Shown here piece by piece: positions 1 through 4,793 of a stretch of 9,187 nt of DNA (positions are counted from its first letter, which is position 1; every line of letters begins with the position of its first letter). The notes under the pieces were generated by a model. The model searched no databases. It was not told the DNA's origin and worked only from the letters and a program-made list of their open reading frames with translations. The DNA comes from Gemmatimonadota bacterium (GTDB taxonomy: Bacteria; Latescibacterota; UBA2968; UBA8231), in the NCBI GenBank assembly GCA_026706505.1, contig JAPOYQ010000153.1, positions 1 through 9,187 on the forward strand. The letters are read 5' to 3'. The position numbers and the translations under genes are program-made.

Positions 1-719
1 TCCAGCTCATGGCGCACGGGCTGCCGGACGACTTCCGCTATGAGTTCGCAAGCGGAGGCCGCAACCTGTCGCGGCTGCGCTTTTCCCGCGACCACTCCAG
101 CGACTCGCTCATACTTAACGTGTACGTCCCCGAACAAGACGAGAGCTTTACAGTGGATCAGCCGTTGTTGTTCTCGGTGCTGGCCTACGAGCCAAATGCT
201 GTCGATGCCGAGGTGTTGGCCTCCGCCGATCCAGAGCGCTTGCAAGCCATGGGCATTGGCTACGAGCAACTGCAACTAGTACCCACGGGCCGGGCCGAAT
301 TGGAACTGACCACCCTCAACCTCGACCTCTCAGTCAATGGCGAGGGCGAGTCCAAGTCCGTTTGGCATTTGCGCAACCTCGGCACGGTTGAATTGCTCGA
401 CATCCGCCTGCAAGCCCTCTCGCCGCCCGGCTGGAATGTCTCCTTTGAACCGCAGGAAATCGCCCATATCTCACCGCGCGAGGAAATAGAAGCCGTGCTG
501 ACCGTGCGGCCCATCAACAGCGCCGAAATAGGGCGCTACGAAGTCAAGACCAGTGCCAGCACTCAGCACAAGGGACAGTGGGTCGAGTCGGTCGAGCGCA
601 CCGTCAACATAAACATCAAGAGCGATGGCTCGTTTTGGGGCATCACCGGGTTGGTGATCTTGCTGGTGAGCATCGTGCTGGGCATCGCCGTCTTCACCGT
701 GCAATGGAGCAAGCGATGA
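1..719 (+). CDS. Membrane-anchored NEW3-domain protein, 3' part (5' end outside window)
   Basis: The frame is open to the left edge (codons for Gln-Leu precede the first Met at 9), so this is the C-terminal part, about 238 residues, of a longer protein. The visible part is rich in beta-strand patterns. After a partial domain, residues about 95-205 (counted from the Met at 9) look like a NEW3 / NPCBM-associated Ig-like domain, with the typical pattern of a strand, NLG, then PPGW and a late GRYEVK strand. The C-terminus has one hydrophobic helix (about 214-230, GLVILLVSIVLGIAVF) followed by QWSKR, which suggests a bulk outside the membrane and a short cytoplasmic tail. Such proteins (COG1470-like) are often encoded beside ABC transporter genes, and here a TolC-like channel and an ABC ATPase follow directly. 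A role as an extracytoplasmic accessory of that exporter is inference. The NEW3 assignment rests on motif reading only. Confidence 0.75.
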   Translation, partial: QLMAHGLPDDFRYEFASGGRNLSRLRFSRDHSSDSLILNVYVPEQDESFTVDQPLLFSVLAYEPNAVDAEVLASADPERLQAMGIGYEQLQLVPTGRAELELTTLNLDLSVNGEGESKSVWHLRNLGTVELLDIRLQALSPPGWNVSFEPQEIAHISPREEIEAVLTVRPINSAEIGRYEVKTSASTQHKGQWVESVERTVNINIKSDGSFWGITGLVILLVSIVLGIAVFTVQWSKR

Positions 720-2101
720 CGGCTTATCGATCCATCTTGGCCGCCCTCTGCTGCTTGGCGAGCGTCGTCCACGCAGAGGAGTGGGATCTAACGACTTGTC
801 AGCGCGAAGCCGGCTATCACAGCCCAGTGCTCGGGGCGGCGCGCGCCCGCTGGAACCAGATGAGGGCACGCACCCGCTTCGACTACGCCGAGCAACTCCC
901 AACCATCGGCCTAAACGCTGATTACGCGCGCAGCGAATTCGCCGACGCACCGGAGACCGACCAACGCGAGCTTTTCTTGCAAGCCCAGCAAGAGATCGTG
1001 CGCTACGGAGCCACCACTCCATCGCGCTTTGCCGCCAAGCACCAGGAGCAGGCGGAAAAGGCGCACTACCGCGAGGCCATTATCGCCGTCGATAGCAAGG
1101 TGCGCCAAGCCTATTACCGCCTGCTGCTGACGCGCGACGAAATCGCCAGCCGCGACGAGTTGCTCGCCTACTTCCGCGCTAAAATGGACCGAGTGCACAC
1201 GCGCCTCGACGCCGGCTTGGCGCGGCCCGTAGAACTGCATGAGGCCGAGCTAGAGGTGTTGGAGGAACAGACGCGGATCAACAACCTCCAGCGCGAACTG
1301 CGCGCCCTACATCTGAAGCTCTTCACCGAGATCGGCCTCGTGGGCAAACGCTCGCTCCGCGCCATCGAGATCGTCGGCCCGCCCTACGAGCAACTACAGC
1401 TACTCGACCCCAGCGAAGCGGACTTGCCCGCCCTCATCGAGGAAGCCCGTGCCAACCGGCCCCACCTCGCCGAACTCGTCTGGCAAATAGACGAACAGCA
1501 GCATCAGGCGCGCAGTGTGTTCTGGCAGTGGCTACCCCACGTCGGCCTGCAACTGACCAAAGATGTCCAAGACACCGACCTCGGCTTGAACTGGAGCGGC
1601 AACGGCCAAACGTGGAAGCTGGTGGGGTCCGGTCGCCGCTCGCTCACCAGTGAGGGCTTGAATCCCGCGCTGGACCCCGGCGAAGGCTGGCGCGTGATGG
1701 CCAACGTCTCGCTGCCGCTGTTCCAAGGCGGTCGTCGGTTGGCGCGAGGGGCCGAGGAGCGGGCGCGGCTGAACGAACTGCGACAAGACCGCGACAAGAC
1801 CCGCAACTTGATTGAACTCGAAGTGGTCGAGGCGTTTTACGACCTGAAAAGCCGGCGGGAAAACACGCAGATTCTGCGCCGACGCGCCGATGTAGCCCGC
1901 CAGCGTTTGGACACAGTCGAAGAACTGTTTGAAAACGCCATGGGCAACCTCAACTTCGACGACATCCGCCGCCAGCGGGTCGCCGTCAACTCCGCCGAGC
2001 AGAGCTATTTTGCCCAGCGCTTGGCCTACATCCTCGCGGCTGAAGAGCTGCGGCGAATACTCGGCCGCGCACTCAACAGCGAATTTTACAAAACACCTTG
2101 A
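716..2101 (+). CDS. TolC-family outer-membrane efflux/secretion channel
   Basis: 461 residues, a normal length for the TolC/OEP family. Residues 1-20 form a signal peptide ending in VVHA before EEWDL. Two OEP repeats follow. The first runs from about residue 25 (PVLGAARARWNQ, then QLPTIGLNADYARSE). The second starts near residue 240 (LIEEARANRPHLAEL, then QWLPHVGLQLTKD, then the strand VSLPLFQGGRR), with long helices rich in Arg, Glu and Leu to the C-terminus. These are the strand and coiled-coil hairpin patterns of a trimeric channel crossing outer membrane and periplasm. The start at 716 is chosen because it begins the signal peptide, overlaps the previous stop as ATGA, and has GGAG at 706-709. 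The same frame is open further upstream but lies inside the preceding gene. The exported substrate cannot be told. No membrane-fusion protein gene is visible nearby. Confidence 0.93.
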   Translation: MTAYRSILAALCCLASVVHAEEWDLTTCQREAGYHSPVLGAARARWNQMRARTRFDYAEQLPTIGLNADYARSEFADAPETDQRELFLQAQQEIVRYGATTPSRFAAKHQEQAEKAHYREAIIAVDSKVRQAYYRLLLTRDEIASRDELLAYFRAKMDRVHTRLDAGLARPVELHEAELEVLEEQTRINNLQRELRALHLKLFTEIGLVGKRSLRAIEIVGPPYEQLQLLDPSEADLPALIEEARANRPHLAELVWQIDEQQHQARSVFWQWLPHVGLQLTKDVQDTDLGLNWSGNGQTWKLVGSGRRSLTSEGLNPALDPGEGWRVMANVSLPLFQGGRRLARGAEERARLNELRQDRDKTRNLIELEVVEAFYDLKSRRENTQILRRRADVARQRLDTVEELFENAMGNLNFDDIRRQRVAVNSAEQSYFAQRLAYILAAEELRRILGRALNSEFYKTP

Positions 2102-2115
2102 GAAAGGATCGCATC

Positions 2116-2838
2116 ATGTTGGAGATCATCGGACTTTCCAAGCACTACGGTGATGTCAAAGCCGTCACCGACCTCAACCTGACCATCGAAGGCGGCGAGA
2201 TCTTCACCATGCTCGGGGCCAACGGCGCGGGCAAGACCACGACCTTGATGGTCGCCTTGGGCTTTACCGAACCCACCCAAGGGACGGTCAAGCTGTGCGG
2301 CATCGACATCACCGAGCAGCCCTTAGAGGCCAAAAAGCACGTGGCCTATGTCTCGGAAAACGTCATGCTCTACGGCAACTTTAGCGCGCGACAGAATTTG
2401 GACTTCTTCACCCGCTTGAGCGGCCAGCCGCCCCAAGACGCCGAGCACTATGACGCGATTATGGCGCGCGTCGGCCTGCAACAGGAGGCGTTTGACCGGC
2501 GGGTCAAGGAGTTTTCCAAGGGGATGCGCCAGAAGCTGGGCATTGCCATTGCCATCGCCAAGGACGCCCGCATCGTGTTGCTCGACGAGCCGACATCGGG
2601 CCTCGATCCCAAGTCCGGGGCCGAGTTCTTGGAGCTGTTGGACGAGCTGCGCAACGAGGGCAAGGCGATATGGATGACCACGCACGACGTGTTCCGCGCC
2701 CGCGTGATCGCCGACCGGCTCGGCATCATGGTCGAGGGCCACCTCGTCAAGACGCTCACCCGCGACGAATTCCAAGAAGCCGACTTGGAGCGCATCTACG
2801 TCGAATACGTAGAACGGCCCGTCCTGCCAGCGGCCTAG
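2116..2838 (+). CDS. ABC transporter ATP-binding protein
   Basis: 240 residues, a single nucleotide-binding domain of the size and type that works with ABC-2-like permeases. Walker A is GANGAGKT (34-41), the signature is EFSKGMRQKL (132-141, a KGM-type variant of LSGGQ), Walker B is IVLLDEP (153-159), the D-loop is SGLD (161-164) and the switch His is H190 in TTHD. At the Q-loop, where Gln is usual, the sequence reads YVSENVMLY (78-86), with Ser-Glu. This variation is worth checking against relatives. The ATG at 2116 is chosen because AGAAAGGA at 2101-2108 lies 7 nt upstream; a TTG at 2098 in frame would overlap the tolC-like stop. The gene starts 14 nt after that stop, so it belongs to the same operon. 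It should power transport by a permease that is not in the window. Confidence 0.95.
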   Translation: MLEIIGLSKHYGDVKAVTDLNLTIEGGEIFTMLGANGAGKTTTLMVALGFTEPTQGTVKLCGIDITEQPLEAKKHVAYVSENVMLYGNFSARQNLDFFTRLSGQPPQDAEHYDAIMARVGLQQEAFDRRVKEFSKGMRQKLGIAIAIAKDARIVLLDEPTSGLDPKSGAEFLELLDELRNEGKAIWMTTHDVFRARVIADRLGIMVEGHLVKTLTRDEFQEADLERIYVEYVERPVLPAA

Positions 2839-3052
2839 GATGGGAAAGGGCATGGATTGAGCACTCAAACTGGAATGCGCTCAGCTTAGCGTGGGAGAAT
2901 GGGACCAAAAGGAAACACGGCGTCTTAGGAACGCTACATACGCCGACTATGTCGCCCGCCGGCTTCCTCTGTGTACCGCCAGTGGCCCAAGTTTTGCATA
3001 CTCAATTTTTGAGCGTATTTTAATCTTTAACCAGAAGTAAGGTCCCGATCCC
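2839..3052. other. Intergenic region, no gene seen
   Basis: 214 bp between the ABC ATPase gene and the small coiled-coil gene. No convincing open frame with a ribosome binding site was found, and no strong intrinsic terminator follows the ATPase stop. The last 60 bp become AT-rich and hold a possible promoter and a weak inverted repeat (CTCAA / TTGAG with a TTT loop at 3001-3013, followed by TATTTTAAT). Confidence 0.6.
2994..3021 (+). promoter_or_regulatory. Possible sigma-70-type promoter for the small coiled-coil gene
   Basis: TTGCAT at 2994-2999 (-35-like) and TATTTT at 3016-3021 (-10-like), spaced 16 bp, in the only AT-rich part of this gap, about 30 bp upstream of the start at 3053. Both boxes are imperfect, so this is a plausible assignment only. 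Confidence 0.35.
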
Positions 3053-3307
3053 ATGCCTACCGAACAACCCCTCACTGAGTTGACGACGCGCGACGTCTTA
3101 CTCCAAGTAGATCGCCGCCTGACCCTCATCGAAGACGACCTACGTACCCTAGACCAAAAATGGGATCAGCGATTCGGGACATTAGACCAAAAGATCGATA
3201 CCCAGAACAGCCAACTACGCCAAGAAATGAACACCAAATTTCACTGGACGCTCGGCGTCGTCTTGGCCAGTTGGATTTCCACCATCGGAACGCTGTTGCT
3301 CAAGTAA
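3053..3307 (+). CDS. Small tail-anchored coiled-coil protein
   Basis: 84 residues. Residues about 13-61 are charged with hydrophobic positions at regular spacing, as in a coiled coil. An 11-residue near-repeat is visible (TLDQKWDQRFG 32-42, TLDQKIDTQNS 43-53), which suggests a hendecad coiled coil. Residues about 64-83 (FHWTLGVVLASWISTIGTLLL) form one membrane helix, ending in Lys. The arrangement resembles small bacterial coiled-coil plus C-terminal membrane-helix families (DUF1640/Bdr-like or XhlA-like), but membership cannot be claimed from sequence reading alone. TAAGG at 3038-3042 is a modest ribosome binding site 10 nt before ATG. Its 3' end is repeated at 4683-4736 beside herA, which supports it as a real conserved gene and shows it once lay convergent with herA. 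Function unknown. Confidence 0.72.
   Translation: MPTEQPLTELTTRDVLLQVDRRLTLIEDDLRTLDQKWDQRFGTLDQKIDTQNSQLRQEMNTKFHWTLGVVLASWISTIGTLLLK
3146..3211 (+). repeat. 33-bp in-frame tandem repeat in the coiled-coil gene
   Basis: Two adjacent 33-nt units (3146-3178 and 3179-3211) each begin with codons for TLDQK and share the core TTAGACCAAAA or CTAGACCAAAA. They encode the 11-residue repeat of the coiled coil. Similarity fades in the second half of each unit. Confidence 0.6.
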
Positions 3308-3364
3308 GCACCTCTACTCCCCAAACAACGCCGCCACATCCCGCTCCACCTTTTCCCGCTGCTC
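3275..3364 (+). repeat. Left 90-bp direct repeat flanking the island
   Basis: Aligns without gaps to 4704-4793 at a constant offset of 1429 bp, with 7 mismatches by eye (3280, 3288, 3289, 3301, 3310, 3313, 3360), so 83/90 identical. It contains the last 11 codons of the small coiled-coil gene including its stop, a 6-nt gap, and the last codons of herA on the opposite strand. The longest uninterrupted identity is 46 bp (3314-3359), inside the herA part. Confidence 0.92.
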
Positions 3365-3376
3365 GGCAGCTTCTAA
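3314..3376 (-). pseudogene. herA 3'-end remnant (about 20 codons)
   Basis: Reading the minus strand from 3376 to the stop at 3316-3314 gives LEAAEQREKVERDVAALFGE and a stop. The real HerA ends in LPAEERREKVERDVAALFGE. There is no start codon context and no HerA-like sequence further upstream, apart from a weak possible resemblance (AAG against AMG) and an in-frame TGA about nine codons before the match. This is a detached 3' fragment, not a gene. It marks the left edge of the island. The few amino-acid differences show that it has diverged from, or came from a relative of, the intact herA. Confidence 0.8.
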
Positions 3377-3482
3377 AAACAGATAGCCCGCTGCCCGTCA
3401 ATCCACACTAGCTGCTGACTCAGAACGCGCCGCAAACATTCTCGTCCGCGATTCCACCCGTTCCGTATTAACTAACCCCTAC

Positions 3483-3519
3483 TGTCCGCTGGCGAACACC
3501 TGCTGTCCGTTGGCGCACA
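3483..3519 (+). promoter_or_regulatory. Two tandem TGT-N10-ACA dyads (candidate upstream activator sites)
   Basis: TGTCCGCTGGCGAACA (3483-3498) and TGTCCGTTGGCGCACA (3504-3519) differ at 2 of 16 positions and are spaced 21 bp centre to centre, close to two helical turns. The first is a good inverted repeat (12 of 16 positions match its own reverse complement), as expected for a dimeric regulator site. TGT-N10-ACA is the classical form of NifA upstream activator sequences, and enhancer sites for other sigma-54 activators have similar dyads. They lie about 190-225 bp upstream of the -12 element below, a usual enhancer distance. Which activator binds cannot be told. Confidence 0.65.
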
Positions 3520-3597
3520 GTGAGCAGATCATCCAAACGGCGGATATCGCCAGATTTAGAATATTAAAGGATGGCAGCAAGAGCTTGCGAGACAAAC

Positions 3598-3663
3598 GAA
3601 AAATTATCTTATTTTTTATAAGACATTATTTAACAGTAAGTTATACATAAATAAGCAAAACAA
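3598..3663. promoter_or_regulatory. AT-rich, probably flexible or bent linker between activator sites and promoter
   Basis: A 66-bp stretch made mostly of A and T in otherwise GC-rich DNA. It contains the inverted repeat TCTTAT-TTTTT-ATAAGA (3607-3623) and several short A/T runs. It sits between the dyads and the sigma-54 promoter, where looping or IHF-assisted bending is normal. No good match to the IHF consensus WATCAANNNNTTR was found on either strand, so intrinsic bending is the more cautious reading. Confidence 0.5.
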
Positions 3664-3694
3664 TCGGCGCGATTGGCAACCGCTGGGCACTCCA

Positions 3695-3711
3695 TTGGCA
3701 CGATAGTTGCA
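3695..3711 (+). promoter_or_regulatory. Sigma-54 (RpoN) -24/-12 promoter
   Basis: TTGGCACGATAGTTGCA matches the sigma-54 consensus YTGGCACG-N4-TTGCW at every defined position: GG at 3697-3698 and GC at 3709-3710, with the required spacing. Transcription should start near 3720-3723, leaving a leader of about 40 nt before the ATG at 3762, with the ribosome binding site inside it. The orientation, the spacing to the gene and the paired upstream dyads all agree. Expression of the gene would therefore need an ATP-dependent enhancer-binding activator, none of which is encoded in this window. Confidence 0.85.
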
Positions 3712-3748
3712 GTAGTGCGTACCGAAGCAACAACCCGCACTCTTCCAC

Positions 3749-3756
3749 AAAGGAGG
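3749..3756 (+). promoter_or_regulatory. Strong Shine-Dalgarno sequence
   Basis: AAAGGAGG, close to full anti-16S complementarity, 5 nt before the ATG at 3762. It is the best ribosome binding site in the window and fixes the start of the secreted-protein gene. Confidence 0.85.
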
Positions 3757-3761
3757 GCATC

Positions 3762-4601
3762 ATGCAACCCTTAGCCATTCGCATCCTATCTCTCGCGCTG
3801 ATCGCCATCTCCAGCGCCGCGGCCGTCGAGACCAAGTATCCCCACGGCGGCTTTGAGCCCCGCCTCGACAAGCTCCAAGGCTTGCTTGACTATGTCCATA
3901 CCGCGAAGAAGATCAAGGTCAAAGCCGGTCCCAAGTTGTGGCAGGCCATTGAGTCCATCCCCGTCGCGGCGGGCGTCCCCATCACCCCCGAGCAAGAAGC
4001 CGACCTACGCGACTGGCTCTACGACTTTCTCATCGCCTTCTCCGCTTCTGGCAATGACAGCCTCGCCGCCGAGTTCTACCTCCGCGAGGGCGTCAACAAC
4101 CCCAGGGCTGTAAAAAATATGAAAGAGACCCTAGCGGATTGGGGCATCGCAAAAGGCGACACGCCCTTTGACATCTTCCAAGCCATGCACCGCGCCGTAC
4201 TCGACGACCAAGGCTATGAATACCGCTTTGGCAAGGCCTTCTTGCGCCACAGCACGTTCAAGGTGTTCGAGATGCAGGGCCAGTATGAAAGCTATCACAT
4301 TTACCCGAGGGAAGCTGTCAAGCAGGGCCACTACGAGAGCACGTACCCGAGGGAAGCTGTCAAGGCCAGATTCAAATTGCAGCAAGAGGTTGACGGGGCG
4401 CTGCGGGCTGGCGAGAAGCGGGTCTTCACCGACATCGCGTTTGTCACCGAAGAGCCGACCGAGTTAGCCGGATCGGAAGGACCGATCTGCACTCCCTTCT
4501 TTTGCCGGCTAGCCTGGGATCCAGAGCGGGCAATGTGGCGCTTTGTAGAGGTCGTCTACAGCTCTAAGCTGCCGCATTCTTTCCTGTTTTCGGCCATATA
4601 G
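3762..4601 (+). CDS. Exported protein of unknown family under sigma-54 control
   Basis: 279 residues; I do not recognise the family. Residues 1-21 are a clear signal peptide (MQPLAIR, hydrophobic core ILSLALIAI, then SSAAA before VETKYPHGG), so the product should be periplasmic or secreted. The mature part has no further membrane segment and is a mixed helical protein with many aromatic residues. Recognisable patches are ITPEQEADLRDWLYDFLIAF (74-93), GYEYRFGKAFLRHSTFKVFE (151-170) and, near the C-terminus, C243 and C248 in ICTPFFCRLAWD, which could form a disulfide. A tandem duplication (172-187 and 188-201, both ending in YPREAVK) interrupts the middle. The gene stands alone between a sigma-54 promoter and an intrinsic terminator, so it is a one-gene transcription unit. 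It lies inside repeats that split a formerly adjacent gene pair. No enzyme motif is evident. A surface, binding or periplasmic stress role is possible but unsupported. Confidence 0.85.
   Translation: MQPLAIRILSLALIAISSAAAVETKYPHGGFEPRLDKLQGLLDYVHTAKKIKVKAGPKLWQAIESIPVAAGVPITPEQEADLRDWLYDFLIAFSASGNDSLAAEFYLREGVNNPRAVKNMKETLADWGIAKGDTPFDIFQAMHRAVLDDQGYEYRFGKAFLRHSTFKVFEMQGQYESYHIYPREAVKQGHYESTYPREAVKARFKLQQEVDGALRAGEKRVFTDIAFVTEEPTELAGSEGPICTPFFCRLAWDPERAMWRFVEVVYSSKLPHSFLFSAI
4275..4364 (+). repeat. In-frame tandem duplication inside the secreted-protein gene
   Basis: Unit 1 (4275-4322, 48 nt) encodes QGQYESYHIYPREAVK and unit 2 (4323-4364, 42 nt) encodes QGHYESTYPREAVK. Their last 21 nt (4302-4322 and 4344-4364) are identical and both begin CAGGGCCA. 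Unit 2 lacks two codons. Identity including silent positions suggests a fairly recent duplication. Confidence 0.88.
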
Positions 4602-4632
4602 CCGGCCTTGTAACTTTACTTGAGTAACGCAG

Positions 4633-4671
4633 AAAAAGCGGGCAGTTCGTCTATGAACTGCCCGCTTTTTT
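4633..4671. terminator. Intrinsic, probably bidirectional terminator
   Basis: GCGGGCAGTTC (4638-4648) pairs perfectly with GAACTGCCCGC (4655-4665) around the loop GTCTAT. The stem is preceded by AAAAA and followed by TTTTTT, so it should work on both strands. It ends the secreted-protein unit 32 nt after its stop and lies 62 nt past the herA stop on the other strand, serving both convergent units. Confidence 0.92.
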
Positions 4672-4682
4672 CGTGGCCGACC

Positions 4683-4736
4683 GACTTGGCATCACGGACC
4701 AAAATTTCTACCATCGAGACGCTGTTGCTTAAGTAA
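4683..4736 (+). pseudogene. 3'-end remnant of the small coiled-coil gene
   Basis: Plus-strand reading gives DLASRTKISTIETLLLK and a stop, against VLASWISTIGTLLLK and a stop at the end of the intact small protein (two-residue indel). There is no start or upstream coiled-coil part; the sequence before it is the terminator. It sits 6 nt from the herA stop, the same spacing as between the intact small gene and the herA remnant at 3308-3313. This marks the right edge of the island. Confidence 0.8.
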
Positions 4737-4793
4737 GCTCCCCTACTCCCCAAACAACGCCGCCACATCCCGCTCCACCTTTTCCCGCCGCTC
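4704..4793 (+). repeat. Right 90-bp direct repeat flanking the island
   Basis: Partner of 3275-3364 (83/90 identical, ungapped). Here the herA part is the 3' end of the intact gene, while the coiled-coil part is only a fragment. Confidence 0.92.

Larger units (their letters stand above)
3365..3761. other. Regulatory region of the island, no protein gene seen
   Basis: About 400 bp between the herA remnant and the secreted-protein gene. It holds two TGT-N10-ACA dyads, an AT-rich stretch, a sigma-54 promoter and a Shine-Dalgarno sequence, listed separately. No open frame here has both length and a start signal. Base composition changes sharply inside it, from GC-rich to strongly AT-rich and back. 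Confidence 0.6.

Noticed and set aside
578..715. In-frame N-terminal extension of the TolC-like gene
   Set aside because: It overlaps the NEW3 gene, lacks a signal peptide at its start, and the signal peptide begins exactly at the ATG at 716 with its own Shine-Dalgarno sequence.
3377..3470. Longer pseudogene upstream of the herA tail remnant on the minus strand
   Set aside because: The frame is open on both sides of a TGA but shows no clear likeness to HerA, so it may be chance.
3483..3519. CRISPR-like repeat pair
   Set aside because: There are only two 16-bp units with a 5-bp gap, with dyad symmetry and a sigma-54 promoter downstream; activator sites explain them better.
3483..3519. Assignment of the dyads to NifA and nitrogen fixation
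   Set aside because: The TGT-N10-ACA form fits, but no nitrogen-fixation gene is present, and other sigma-54 activators use similar dyads.
3598..3663. IHF site
   Set aside because: No good match to WATCAANNNNTTR was found on either strand; only an AT-rich linker is claimed.
3275..4793. Insertion sequence with target-site duplication
   Set aside because: The repeats are 90 bp, far longer than IS target duplications, no terminal inverted repeats were found at the edges, and no transposase is encoded.
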